From the NCBI GenBank assembly GCA_964017045.1, contig OZ024808.1, forward strand, positions 29,358,495-29,422,494: 64,000 nt of DNA, in the 5' to 3' direction. Each line of letters begins with the position of its first letter. The first letter of the stretch is position 1. Position numbers and translations under genes: made by a program. This DNA comes from Omphiscola glabra (Eukaryota; Mollusca; Gastropoda; Lymnaeidae). Shown here in pieces: positions 42,966-55,600 of the stretch. The notes under the pieces are model-generated. The model worked only from the letters and a program-made list of their open reading frames with translations. It was not told the DNA's origin and made no database searches.

Positions 42966-43363
42966 GTGAATGTGTGACGCTGTCCATTGATAAATTAAAA
43001 TAACCGTCCGATTTTAGATAAGCCTCACTTAGCCTTAAGTCTAGACTTAGACAGTATTAGTATTTTAGTAATACTTGACTTAAATCGTGATAATACTAGT
43101 AATGACAATTTATATTATGATTACCATTATTTCATTATATGATAGTGACTGTGACTAGTGTGATTAGATTTAATTCAATACTTATATATAGTAGTATAGT
43201 TATAGTACTAAATAGTAGGCCTACTAGGTAGAATCTCTAGACTACTAGAGATATGTGAAGGTATATTTATTTTTAATCTGAAGGCGAATAGGTATAATGT
43301 ACTTAAATATAACATAACGTTGTCTTCTTACTTCTTATAATAATTATTTTTATTTTGTTTCAG

Positions 43364-44292
43364 AATTGAAGATGTCATTACTACAGGCAGAAGTATGGAC
43401 ATAGATGTTAATGATAAATGTCCAATGGTAAATGGTTTGAAAAAAAGGCCAAAGAACAACAACAAGCCACCACCTCAGGCAGTTCCTCAAATGCTCCTAT
43501 CTTGCCAATAACTGGCTGGAAATCATTTCCATCATCTTTAATACCTCGCTTTTTCAATGAAGGACATTTACACCAATATTTCCATGAATCAATATCTTTT
43601 GTAAATGATTCCATTGGTGTTAGTACCAAGAATGATAACGATGTTCAAACATCCAAGCCACTTGTTAGAGGAATGATGTACTTTACAAGTGGACATGTTC
43701 AAGATATGCAAGACCATAGCGTTAAAGTGTATTATTTTTTTTAAAGCTCGTGTGATGGCTTTCTTTCAGGTGTCACAATTTTACAACGTTACTTTGACAC
43801 TATCCACCTTAACAGGATTTATTATAGACACCAGCTGTAAATGTGTTGCCTCAAGCATGGGTCGGTGTTGCCACGTTGTTGGAACTCTTCTAGCCTTGTT
43901 AGACTACATTGAGAAATGTGGTTATGGGCCTACAAGTGTTACATCGTTACCATGCTTGTGGAACAAGGGTCGACAAAAGAAAAAAACACCCCAAAAAGAT
44001 TTTGAAGCCAATTACACTGTCAATGTCAAGAAGGTAAAAAGTTTGATTAACTTTAATCCTATGCCAAAATCAGTGCAGCTTGATTTGAAAACTGAGACAA
44101 ACAAACTTGTTTCTGCCTTTGGCAACAACAATATTTCAAATCGCATGTTTACCACATTATGCAAATATAAATATGATGATTATGAAGTGGGAGATGACAA
44201 AATGGAGTTTCTATCTCAGATGCGTTGTGAGTTGTTAGATTCTTTGTACTTGACAGTTAAAAGTGACAAAAACAGTGACAGATTTCCTACAC
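43364..44292 (+). pseudogene. SAP-SWIM protein, exon 2 (GWxxFP region and SWIM zinc finger), two frame changes, 3' truncated
   Basis: The exon 1 frame runs to about 43430 (..DVNDKCPM). The conserved reading then continues one frame over: NGKWFEKKAKE, GWKSFPSSLIPRFFNEGHLH, KPLVRGMMYFTSGHVQD. A run of eight T at 43735-43742 shifts the frame again; after it come KARVMAFFQ, DTSCKCVASSMGRCCHVVGT (SWIM, CxCx7CxH, ligands intact), PCLWNKGRQKKKTP and CKYKYDDYEV. In relatives the next region is the YqaJ exonuclease. Here the sequence turns at 44293 into the end of an inverted-repeat element, and the frame stops at 44381. SWIM proteins of this type are thought to be transposon-associated or nuclear. 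Function here is unknown. Confidence 0.78.
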
Positions 44293-44345
44293 AATGGACT
44301 ACGATGAGTCACTTCCTTGTTTTGTCACGTGATATATACCCAGCC
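44293..44345 (+). repeat. single end of the 41077-41465 foldback element
   Basis: 'aatggactacgatgagtc', 'acttccttgttttgtcacgt' and 'gatatatacccagcc' match the left end of the element at 41077. No matching inverted end is visible within the next kilobase. It encodes the last, non-homologous residues (WTTMSHF...) of the broken gene. Confidence 0.75.
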
Positions 44346-44650
44346 TTGAATATAGCAATAGCAGTAAAAAAAATGGTGTAAATATTTCATAAAACAATGT
44401 TTTGATTCAGGTTAAGAGTCACTTCGCTAACATAGCAGTACTGTCAACACTGTTCATTTTGTCCGCATAATTACCCGGATGATTACAGCAGTTCTATTTA
44501 TAGATTTCCGCCATTAAATGACAAGCCCTATAGAATAGTAAAGGAACGCATACGGAAATTATATTTAGCTCATAAAAGGAGAAAAAGAAAGAATTTAATG
44601 GACACGGGTCCAAAACGGAATATAAAAAAAGGTTTGTAATAAATCAGAAA

Positions 44651-44700
44651 AATTTGCGGGCGTGTGTATAACAACTCACAAAAGATTGTTCGCAATCGGA
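44651..44700 (+). repeat. direct repeat flanking the SAP-SWIM gene, right copy
   Basis: Partner of 42664-42712. The two copies bracket the whole gene fragment, about 2 kb apart, in the same orientation. Confidence 0.55.
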
Positions 44701-44813
44701 TCAGTGGTTTAGCAGCGCATACGACATACATCCATAAATTAATTTTTATAGGTATAGATATTATTATAGTTTACCAAATAAAAGATATCTTTAAAGCAAA
44801 TATTCAAGGAAAC

Positions 44814-44985
<172 letters not shown>

Positions 44986-45824
44986 AACACAATCTTAACC
45001 CATCTCTTTTTTGAAAATTAAAATTTCTCTTGTGTTACATGATTGGGTTTAGATATTCATGGTTATAATTATGTAAATTACTTACGTTTTGTTAACGTCA
45101 TTGATTTTCTTAATCGTCAAAATATATTCATTTGTAAAATGAGAAAATAGCAACTACTTTTCACAAGTTTAATATCATTGGATTTAAAGATTTTGTCATC
45201 CACGTAAATATGTACACACCCTATTTCCTAACCCGACTTATATGTACCTAAAAAGATTAATTATTGATCAAATTCATTCTGATGAGCATCGTGTGCTGCT
45301 TTGAGCAAAGTATCGTATACGCCCCCCCCCCACCCAGACATTAAAAATTTTAATAAAATCATCCACGGGATCGTAACCCCCTTTTGCATTTCAAATGCTT
45401 TGTTCTTATTTGGATGAGTGATAAGTGCATTAGTGAATGTTATTTAATGTAGTTTCGCTGCATTGATTGAATTAAACGGCATTTTCGTATTTAAAGTTAA
45501 AGTTTTTAGTAATTAAAAAATTTCATAAAAGTATACTTTTGGAATAAAAAAAAGTAAAAATATATTAAATGTTAAAAATACAAAGCTAAATTTGTATTTC
45601 ATTTTAGCAAATTTTAGCAATTTTAAAAGCAAAAAATATTATTTATTAATTTTACTTTTAGGAAGGGGAAAATAGATTATCAGTTTTGACACGCGCGGTT
45701 ATTAAATAAGAGAACTTATGAGGTTTGGCTAAATAGACAATTCGCACTATGACATCATTTGCATGATTATTTAGAACAAATTAATTTTAATTTTATTTCG
45801 CAATATTAGCTACGCACTAAAACG

Positions 45825-46124
45825 CACAAAAAATGATGTTTGGGGTTTCCCGATAGATGTATTATGATAATTTTTTTTCCCATAACTTTCAAACACATTT
45901 AAAATGCTTAAAATAGTTCCTTTGTTGCAACTTTTAATTTATTTGTAATTTATAATAATAATACGTAAATTTGTACTAAAATAAAAGCGAATATATAATA
46001 TTTTTTGCTCATTAAATTTATTCGATTTCCTTAAAAAAATGGGAAATAACTGTGATCATTTTTAAGAATCCGAACGTATCTAAATATTTTCTATTCCTTG
46101 GCTTTACGGTCAGCATAGCTCATT

Positions 46125-46135
<11 letters not shown>
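45825..46135 (-). repeat. AT-rich dispersed repeat, copy 2
   Basis: Inverted partner of 7064-7410. It ends at 'agctcattct' and continues directly into a (TA)n microsatellite. 45725-45780 upstream ('ggctaaatagacaattcgca') also resembles 41028-41060 next to the foldback element, so the true element may be longer. Confidence 0.75.

Positions 46136-46205
<70 letters not shown>
46128..46205. repeat. (TA)n microsatellite
   Basis: About 38 TA repeats, uninterrupted, attached to the end of the dispersed repeat. Confidence 0.97.
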
Positions 46206-46209
<4 letters not shown>

Positions 46210-46299
46210 ATATAGGCCTGTCTCAGGGGCAACTATCTAGTTTGTGATTTATTTCATACTGACTTAGAGTTGCAAAATAAATTCTCAAACCTATTGTCA

Positions 46300-46398
46300 G
46301 TGAAGCCACCGCAGATAACATAGCCACCGCAGATACCATAGCCACCGCAGATAGCATAGCCACCGCAGATAGCATAGCCACCACAAATGCCATAGCAA
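46300..46398. repeat. 18-bp tandem repeat, ~5 copies
   Basis: Copies of 'gccaccgcagatagcata' with variants 'acaaatgccata'. Confidence 0.9.
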
Positions 46399-46559
46399 CT
46401 GCCGCTCCATGATGGTATTGTTCAAGTGTTTGAATAAGATTATTGCTTGAAGGTTGCCTTTTGCACGGTCTTTCTTTTCCTTAACTGTGTGGCCAGGCGT
46501 CGTTTACTTTGGAGATTTCTCAGGCGAGGCAATCCATTTCTTGCTAAAGTTGATACAGA

Positions 46560-46690
46560 CTTAGTTGAGTGGACTTTCTCTCTGTCTCTCTCCCTGCCTT
46601 CCTACTATCTCTCTCTCTCCCTCCCCTCTCTCTCTATCTATCTATCTCCCCCCCCCCCTCTCTCTCTCTCTTTCCTTTTCTCCATTTCTC
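46560..46690. repeat. CT-rich low-complexity tract
   Basis: CTCTCT and CTATCTAT runs with a poly-C segment. Confidence 0.85.
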
Positions 46691-46805
46691 TATTTTGTTT
46701 TTCAATGTGGTAAAATATATATTGTTTCATTTCTCTTTTAATGTGGTGGACTTTGTACCGCGCATGGAGCCTTTGGGGATGAAGTGTGATTTTCAAATAA
46801 ACTTT

Positions 46806-47245
46806 ATTCTTCTTATTATTATTTCACTTTCTTTCTCAAACGATATTGGAATGTCTCTACTTGCCGTCCTCTCGGATACTACATTTCAGCTAAATCTTAT
46901 TATTATTTCACTTTCTTTCTCAAACGATATTGGAATGTCTCTACTTGCCGTCCTCTCGGTTACTACAATTCAGCTAAATCTTATTATTATTTCACATTCT
47001 TTCTCAAACGATATTGGAATGTCTCTACTTGTCGTCCTCTCGGATACTACATTTCAGCTAAATCTTATTATTATTTCACTTTCTTTCTCAAACGATATTG
47101 GAATGTCTCTACTTGCCGTCCTCTCGGGTACTACATTTCAGCTAAATCTTATTATTATTTCACTTTCTTTCTCAAACGATATTGGAATGTCTCTACTTGC
47201 CGTCCTCTCGGGTACTACATTTCAGCTAAATCTTATTTTTATTTC
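46806..47245. repeat. 84-bp tandem repeat, ~5 copies
   Basis: The unit includes 'ctttctttctcaaacgatat', 'tggaatgtctctacttgccg' and 'tactacatttcagctaaat'. The period is exactly 84 (28 codons), so a plus-strand frame (46569-47408) stays open through it. That frame starts in CT-rich low complexity and has no domain, so it is not called a gene. The hammerhead-like core at 47272 follows directly. Confidence 0.93.
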
Positions 47246-47271
47246 ATTCTATTTGAATGGTTGCTTGTTCG

Positions 47272-47295
47272 CTGATGAAGTCTTCTTGCCAACAC
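47272..47295 (+). ncRNA. hammerhead-ribozyme-like core, damaged
   Basis: 'ctgatga' plus 'agtcttcttgcc' plus 'aacac'. The wider block 'tgttcgctgatgaag' ... 'cttgcc' ... 'acacgttc' is shared with 17934. The closing GAAA box is altered and stem II is weakened, so activity is unlikely. Probably a relic of a Penelope-like terminal repeat. Confidence 0.28.
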
Positions 47296-48964
47296 GTTCG
47301 TTGTATTGTTGCTTTCCACACACACACACACCCTCCCCCCCCCCCAGGTTTTCCCATACTTTGTTTCGCTCGTTTCCAAGAGCAAAGAACTGGTTGCCAA
47401 GGCGTTAGACCATATGACACGATGTCCAGAGCTAAATCCAGCTGGATACAGACAGGTGGATACAGACCGACATTCGCCGTGAACAAAGTAAATGTGGATT
47501 GGGTTTTACCATTCATGACTAGCGATAGAACAGAAGTCATAATTTTACAAGAAGATAATATGTAGATCTCAACGCCTGTAGTCAGCAGTAGTAGTCAAGT
47601 TATTATACAAGATTAGCTGGGTACCTTGCAGCAGCAAATGAAGTTTCCGGTTTCTTCTCTCACGTTTTTGGCCATAAATATGAAGAAAAACTCAACGTTA
47701 CAGAAACTGAAAAGAGTGTTTAATAAAAAAAATAATAACTTAAAAAACGCTTTTTCCATTGTTGTGTTACTTCTCTCAATTTTATCTAAAAATAAATATT
47801 TTTTTTAAACATTCAAATTTCAATATATGAAGTCAATTTTGAATTTTAAGCAAAATGAAATTATGAACTAAATATATCAGTATTGGTACCAATCTGAACA
47901 GATAATAAATAAGCTTGATGTTACCTGTTGTTCTTTTTTTTTTAAATAGAGCATAAATAAAAATTAATCAACGACCAATATATATATATACAAATTGTTC
48001 TGTAAGATATTACCCGACTTACAGATATGAGTGAACCTGAGAGGGTAAAACTAATTTGGCTGGAATAATTATTTCCCCCCTTTGTCTCGATACGTTTGTG
48101 GGAAACTCACTATAAAAGACCGAATAGAATACATACTGTATAATCGTACTCTCTTAACAGTTTCTCTACATATCTATCAGTTATAATACATAGAAACTCT
48201 TGTTTCGGAAAGAACAAACATCTTTAAAAACTTAATCTTGACTTAAATACGCAAAACAACCCAAACAAAAACAAAAACGTAGAATTATGCTCTTTAAACA
48301 TTTCAAATGGTTTTCTGCTCTACGCACTAAACTGTAGAGAAATGCAACACTATCCCAAAATATACAACCGTGAGACTTGTCACTAAGCATATTTGAAAGC
48401 GTTGAATTTACAACCAAAAATGTATAATAAAACAAAGACATTGGAATGGAGGAAATAGCTGTGAAAAAGGGGTATTGGAAAAACTGATTGTATTCACACA
48501 CCCTCCCCCCACTCCTCACACAGACACAATATTTGTCATCGGACTGCGGCAAGCTTAATCAAAAACCAATCCTGGAAAATAAAATCATGGAAACATTGAA
48601 TCCCGGATGTCTTGATGGTGTTAAATGACCACACGTTTCAGCCTCCACATTCAAATGTTTTTGAATGATTTTTGTCCGGAGAGAAATAAGACTTTAAGAG
48701 GTCAAGGGATTATCCCAAACGAAGTGGCTATTGGCACCCGGGTACCAGAATTGAGAGGTTGGGATTAGAAAACGATTTAAAAAAAATTATTGTTGAGTTT
48801 GTAAGACCAAATGAGGTATCAAATGAAAGATAATTGAATGTACTATACGTTTGTAATCTTAATTCTTCATTTTAACTAAAATAAACTACTACAAATGACA
48901 TCCGAATAGCATTAGTCAAAATGGACCCTGACACGCAACGCCGCCATTCGCACCCGGGTACTAT
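47296..48964. other. spacer, no supported gene
   Basis: Contains CA and poly-C runs at 47318-47345 and AT-rich sequence. No supported feature apart from a doubtful 14-nt splice-flanked segment at 48023-48036 (see rejected). Confidence 0.4.
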
Positions 48965-49115
48965 TAGACTAAATATGACGAATAAGATGAAGGGATTATC
49001 CCAGATTAACAGTTGATTAATATGACGAATCATTAAAAGGATTATCCCAAATTGACAGTTGATTAATATGACGAATCATTAAAAGGATTATCCCAAATTG
49101 ACAGTTGATTAATAG
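48965..49115. repeat. ~46-bp tandem repeat, 3 copies
   Basis: Blocks 'aatatgacgaatcattaaaa', 'ggattatcccaaattgacag' and 'ttgatt' repeat three times. 'gggattatccca' also occurs at 48707, before a CACCCGGGTAC site repeated at 48736 and 48951. Confidence 0.85.
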
Positions 49116-49167
49116 GACAGCAGACACCAGGGTAACCCATGGCAACGGAAACACGTCTAATTTTACT

Positions 49168-49332
49168 GAGCTGACATTGCCAACCACCTGCTACAGAGCT
49201 GACATTGCCAACCACCTGCTACAGAGCTGACATTGCCAACCACCTGCTACAGAGCTGACATTGCCAACCACCTGCTACAGAGCTGACATTGCCAACCACC
49301 TGCTACAGAGCTGACATTGCCAACCACCTGCT
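49168..49332. repeat. 28-bp tandem repeat, ~6 copies
   Basis: Perfect copies of 'gagctgacattgccaaccac' plus 'ctgctaca'. Confidence 0.96.
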
Positions 49333-50404
49333 TCTTTCAAAATATTCATTAATAAATTGATCGCAACTTAATATTTAGTGGGTCACAACAGTCTGAGCCG
49401 AACTGAACTCTTGAACACGTTCTTGCCATAAATGCAAACAAGTGTAATTTTTTCAGTGGTTCAAGGAATTCCCGTGAGCTTATCCAAGGTAGTCATTTCT
49501 GCAAATCAAAACATGGATTTGTATTTGAAGTGAGACAAAATTATGACTAAATACCAAGAAATTAAGAATTTGATTGAATGTAAAGCCGTTTGTCGATGGT
49601 TGAGACTTTTGGTTTGAAATTTATTTGAGAAATTGTCGTTTAGTTAATGTCCACGTTTTTATTACAAATATTGTAGCTCAATAAATAACTTTTAAGCTTG
49701 CTAGAATGAAGATAACATCGTGTAAGTTATCATCTTATAAAGATATCATCTGATCAAATATAATCTTAAAAATATATCGTCTTTCAAAAGTTTTCATCTC
49801 ATAAATTCATCATCTAATAAGTTATCATCCTGTAAGTTATCACCTTATTACTTCCACAGGAAGCTGTGGCTAAGAACTAACAGTTGTAGGTCTATGCTCC
49901 AAATGTTGGCGGGTTAAAAAAAAAAGGAAAATGCCCTTGTCTGTTAGTTACGATACGCGTATATTTCTTTTCAATATCTAAACACATCTATCATCTATAA
50001 ATCTATCATTAGGGTCTAACAGAATTTACAACTCTCCGCATAAGATTCCTAAAAAATTCGTTGACCGAATCAATCGCGTAGCGAGGGGGGACATCATGCC
50101 CCGGGCGCTACTCACAAAGGGGCGCCAAATGGTATATTTTACATATAATATTGTATGGTTTTCAAAAGGGGGGGGGGCGCTAAAAAGGTATTGTGCCCCA
50201 TGCGCGAGTAAAGCTCGCTAATTCACTGGACCGAATATACGTCATAGTGTTTCGTTATGATACGATAGTCCTAGAGAAAACGTGCAACTTTGCAGCGGTG
50301 CAGTTGTCATGGTTTTGTGTGTATCGAGATTTTAGAAGTCAAATGAAAACAAAATCATCAAGGTAATAAGAAGATAAAACGAAGCAAATAAAATTAATTT
50401 AATT
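49333..50404. other. spacer with a decayed 'gttatcatc' repeat
   Basis: 49710-49850 has loose repeats of 'gttatcatcttataa'. 50070-50225 is a GC-rich patch with 'gggcgct' and 'ggcgcc' that may be a short mobile element. No gene. Confidence 0.4.
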
Positions 50405-50451
50405 CTAACTTACTGCCGTTTCAGAATTCATTTCAGAGTCAGAGGTGAATT
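50405..50451 (-). CDS. Gene A exon 8: end of cytoplasmic tail (terminal or spliced)
   Basis: After a TATATAG acceptor the frame entered at phase 1 reads EFTSDSEMNSETA, then either stops after V-S (TAG at 50405-50407) or is spliced at GTAAGTT (from 50413) in phase 0. The serine/acidic character continues that of the preceding tail exons. As a terminal exon it would give a tail of about 44 residues after the membrane. No polyadenylation signal is evident nearby. Confidence 0.45.
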
Positions 50452-50454
50452 CTA

Positions 50455-50790
50455 TATAAAGAATAGATTCAATTATGTCATGTATCTATATAGAATAGAT
50501 TCAATTATGCAATTGTCTATAAATAGAATTTGTTTAATTATTTCATGTCTATATATAGAATAGATTAAATTATGTCATGTCTATATATATAATAGATTTA
50601 ATTATGTGATGCCTCTAAAGAATAGATTCAATCAAGTAATGTCTATTTAGAATAGATTCGATTATGTCATATCTGTATATAGAATTGATTCAAAAATGTC
50701 ATGTCTATAAAGGACAGATTCAATTATGTTATGTCTATATATAGAATTGATTAAATCATGTCAGTTTATATATAGAATAGATGCAGCTAT
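50455..50790. repeat. degenerate ~36-bp repeat
   Basis: 'atagaatagattcaattatg' and 'tcatgtctatata' recur nine or ten times with frequent gaps. Confidence 0.75.
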
Positions 50791-50989
50791 GTCAGCTATA
50801 TATCCATATATATATATATATATTATATTATGTCATCTTATAGGTATTTAAATGTGGTTATACATTTTATAAGGAAAGGATATTTTCACGTGGTTAAACA
50901 TTTGATCACGTGATTGTTTCACTTGCACCATAGAACAGCCTCAGGAAAAACAGCAGTCGGAATTTGAGATGTTCAGAGCAGACGACATC

Positions 50990-51455
50990 CTTTCTTAGCA
51001 CTACCGGGTATCAGAAACTCTCTCTTAGAAAAACCAGTTAACATAAACTCTTTTCTTGGAACGACCAGGTAACAGAAACCCTGCATTAGAACTACCATGA
51101 AACGGAACTCTCTAGTTAGAACTACCAGGTAACATAAACTCTTTTCTTGGAACGACCAGGTAACAGAAACCCTGTATTAGAACTACCATGAAACGGAACC
51201 CTCTTCTTAGAACTACCAGGTAACATATAACAATTTTAAGAAGAACAAGGTAAAAGAAAAACCTTTCTTACAATTACCAGGTAACATTAACCTTTTCTTA
51301 TAACAACCAGGTAACAGAAATCCTTTCTTAGTACAACCAGGTAACAGAAACCCTCTATTTTAAAAATAAGGTAACAGAATCACTTTGTTTTAAAAAACAG
51401 GTAACAGAAACACTTTGTTTTAAAAAACAGGTAACAGAAACACTTTCTTAGAACA
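50990..51455. repeat. degenerate ~30-bp repeat
   Basis: Units like 'accaggtaacagaaaccct' + 'ttcttagaacaa'. Two near-identical 59-bp blocks occur at about 51060 and 51142. Confidence 0.8.
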
Positions 51456-51472
51456 ACCATCTTTAACCGGAC

Positions 51473-51660
51473 TTAATGTTTGGCAACACTTAATGTTTGG
51501 AAACACTTAATGTTTGGCAACATTTAATGTTTGGCAACACTTAATGTTTGGCAACACTTAATGTTTGGCAACACTTAATGTTTGGCAACTCTTAATGTTT
51601 GGCAACACTTAATGTTTGGCAACACTTAATGTTTGGCAACACTTAATGTTTGGCAAGTAT
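51473..51660. repeat. 17-bp tandem repeat, ~11 copies
   Basis: 'ttaatgtttggcaacac' repeated almost perfectly. Confidence 0.95.
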
Positions 51661-51674
51661 TAATGTTTGGTAAG

Positions 51675-52010
51675 ACTTAATAATGGTAACATCTCACGTT
51701 TAACAACCAAGTTTTACATAATGGTAACATCTCACGTTAAACAACCAAGCGTTACATAATGGTAACATCTCACGTTTAACAACCAAGTTTTACATAATGG
51801 TAACATCTCACGTTAAACAACCAAGTGTTACATAATGGTAACATCTCACGTTAAACAACCAAGCGTTACATAATGGTAACATCTCACATTAAACAACCAA
51901 GCGTTACATAATGGTAACATCTCACGTTTAACAACCAAGTGTTACATAATGGTAACATCTCACGTTAAACAACCAAATGTTACATAATGGTAACATCTCA
52001 CAGTAGGCGA
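51675..52010. repeat. 38-bp tandem repeat, ~8 copies
   Basis: The unit contains 'tacataatggtaacatctca' and 'cgttaaacaaccaag'. It shares no sequence with the 38-bp arrays at 17 and 20-27 kb. Confidence 0.94.
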
Positions 52011-52402
52011 AACACTGGTGTCTTTGTCAATTCAAAAAAAAAGAAAGATTACTTGAGTCCTCCAATAAACCCATTTACCATCCTCCACCTACACATTTCC
52101 CCCCTATTGTTTTTAATGGTTTAAATTATTCAATGAAAGAAGCTAATATACACAAACATATACACACAAATATATACCGAAATATACTCACAAATATAAA
52201 CTAAAATATACACAATAAATATACACGCAAATATAAACATTTGGTGAAATCAATCAATTACAGAACTACACCCATATTCCCCGAATAGTCAGTCGATTTT
52301 CTGGTCATAGCGTAAAAAAAAAAGTGATACACATATTTACAAATTATTTCTAAAAATAATAATTATTATTAATACAAGATATAAAATTGATTATGCAATT
52401 AC

Positions 52403-52435
52403 CTGATGAGTCATATTCATAGCCTGTGGCTTGGG
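52403..52435 (-). CDS. Gene A exon 7: cytoplasmic tail mini-exon (33 nt)
   Basis: 33 nt, phase 1/1, between a TTTAAAAG acceptor and a GTAATT donor on the minus strand. It reads S-Q-A-T-G-Y-E-Y-D-S-S when joined to exon 6. The YEYD pair with flanking serines could be a phosphorylation site, but no defined ITAM, ITIM or SH2 motif is complete. Confidence 0.55.
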
Positions 52436-52470
52436 CTTTTAAAGAAGGAACAAAAAGAACATATAACGTT

Positions 52471-52661
52471 GTGTTTAAACCAAATATTCCTTTGTGGGAG
52501 ATGAAATGAAGGGCTGTGTAATGTTTAAACCAAATATTCCCTTGTGGGAGATGAAATGAAGGGCTGTGTAATGTTTAAACCAAATATTCCCTTGTGGGAG
52601 ATGAAATGAAGGGCTGTGTAATGTTTAAACCAAATATTCCCTTGTGGGGGATGAAATGAAG
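52471..52661. repeat. 50-bp tandem repeat, ~3.8 copies
   Basis: 'aatgtttaaaccaaatattc', 'ccttgtgggagatgaaatga', 'agggctgtgt'. Copies are nearly identical. Confidence 0.95.
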
Positions 52662-52684
52662 GGCTGTTACAATTTTCAAAGCTA

Positions 52685-55600
52685 TAGCATGCAGGACTCT
52701 ATAATTTGTGATGACATGCATGCTTAAACATGCAGAACTCTATTTGTGATGACATGCATTCATAAAACATGCAGGACTCTATTTGTGATGACATGCATTC
52801 ATAAAACATGCATGACTCTATTTGTGATGACATGCATTCATAAAACATGCATGACTCTATTTGTGATGACATGCATTCATAAAACATGCAGGACCTTATT
52901 TGTGATGACATGCATTAATAATACATGCATGAGTCTATTTGTAATGACATGCATTCATAAAACATGCATGACTCTATTTGTGATGACATGCATTCATAAA
53001 ACATGCAGGACCTTATTTGTGATGACATGCATTAATAATACATGCATGAGTCTATTTGTAATGACATGCATTCATAAAACATGCATGACTTTATTTGTGA
53101 TGACATGCATTCATAAAACATGCAGGACTCTATTTGTTATGACATGCATTAATAAAACATGCAGAATTCTATTTGTGATGACATGTATTTATGAAGCATG
53201 CATTACTCTATGTGTGAAGACATGCATTCATAAAACATGCATTACTCTATGTGTGAAGACATGCATTCATAAAACATGCATTACTCTATGTGTGATGACA
53301 TGCATTTATAAAACATGCATTACTCTATGTGTGATGACATGCATTCATAAAACATGCATTACTCTATTTGTGATGACATGCATTCATAAAACATGCATTA
53401 CTCTATTTGTGATGACACGCATTCATAAAACATGCATTACTCTATTTGTGATGACATGCATTCATAAAACATGCATTACTCTATTTGTGATGACATGTAT
53501 TTATAAAACATGCATTACTCTATGTGTGATGACATGCATTCATAAAACATGCATTACTCTATTTGTGATGACATGTATTTATAAAACATGCATTACTCTA
53601 TGTGTGATGACATGCATTTATAAAACATGCAGGACTCTATTTGTGATGACATGCATTCATAAAACATGCATTACTCTATTTGTGATGACATGCATTCATA
53701 AAACATGCATTACTCTATGTGTAATGGCATGCATTTATAAAACATGCATTACTCTATGTGTAATGACATGCATTCATAAAACATGCATTACTCTATTTGT
53801 GATGACATGCATTCATAAAACATGCATTACTCTATGTGTAATGACATGCATTCATAAAACATGCATTACTCTATGTGTAATGACATGCATTTATAAAACA
53901 TGCATTATTCTATGTGTGATGACATGCATTCATAAAACATGCAGGACTCTATGTGTGATGACATGTATTTATAAAACATGCATTACTCTATGTGTGAAGA
54001 CATGCATTCATAAAACATGCATTACTCTATTTGTGATGACATGCATTCATAAAACATGCATTACTCTATTTGTGATGACATGCATTCATAAAACATGCAT
54101 TACTCTATGTGTGATGACATGCATTCATAAAACATGCATTACTCTATTTGTGATGACATGCATTCATAAAACATGCATTACTCTATGTGTAATGACATGC
54201 ATTTATAAAACATGCATTATTCTATGTGTGATGACATGTATTTATAAAACATGCATTACTCTATGTGTGAAGACATGCATTCATAAAACATGCAGGACTC
54301 TATTTGTGATGACATGCATTAATAATACATGCATGAGTCTATTTGTAATGACATGCATTCATAAAACATGCATGACTTTATTTGTGATGACATGCATTCA
54401 TAAAACATGCAGGACTCTATTTGTTATGACATGCATTAATAAAACATGCAGAATTCTATTTGTGATGACATGTATTTATGAAGCATGCATTACTCTATGT
54501 GTGAAGACATGCATTCATAAAACATGCATTACTCTATGTGTGAAGACATGCATTCATAAAACATGCATTACTCTATGTGTGATGACATGCATTTATAAAA
54601 CATGCATTACTCTATGTGTGATGACATGCATTCATAAAACATGCATTACTCTATTTGTGATGACATGCATTCATAAAACATGCATTACTCTATTTGTGAT
54701 GACACGCATTCATAAAACATGCATTACTCTATTTGTGATGACATGCATTCATAAAACATGCATTACTCTATTTGTGATGACATGTATTTATAAAACATGC
54801 ATTACTCTATGTGTGATGACATGCATTCATAAAACATGCATTACTCTATTTGTGATGACATGTATTTATAAAACATGCATTACTCTATGTGTGATGACAT
54901 GCATTTATAAAACATGCAGGACTCTATTTGTGATGACATGCATTCATAAAACATGCATTACTCTATTTGTGATGACATGCATTCATAAAACATGCATTAC
55001 TCTATGTGTAATGGCATGCATTTATAAAACATGCATTACTCTATGTGTAATGACATGCATTCATAAAACATGCATTACTCTATTTGTGATGACATGCATT
55101 CATAAAACATGCATTACTCTATGTGTAATGACATGCATTCATAAAACATGCATTACTCTATGTGTAATGACATGCATTTATAAAACATGCATTATTCTAT
55201 GTGTGATGACATGCATTCATAAAACATGCAGGACTCTATGTGTGATGACATGTATTTATAAAACATGCATTACTCTATGTGTGAAGACATGCATTCATAA
55301 AACATGCATTACTCTATTTGTGATGACATGCATTCATAAAACATGCATTACTCTATTTGTGATGACATGCATTCATAAAACATGCATTACTCTATGTGTG
55401 ATGACATGCATTCATAAAACATGCATTACTCTATTTGTGATGACATGCATTCATAAAACATGCATTACTCTATGTGTAATGACATGCATTTATAAAACAT
55501 GCATTATTCTATGTGTGATGACATGTATTTATAAAACATGCATTACTCTATGTGTGAAGACATGCATTCATAAAACATGCAGGACTCTATTTGTGATGAC

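Noticed and set aside
46569..47408. 279-codon plus-strand frame
   Set aside because: It starts in CT-rich low complexity and is then five copies of an 84-bp repeat (28 codons each).
48023..48036. 14-nt segment with good acceptor (CTCTCAG) and donor (GTAAGTC) on the minus strand
   Set aside because: It could follow gene A exon 8 at phase 0, but its length breaks the pattern of multiples of three and no next exon was found.
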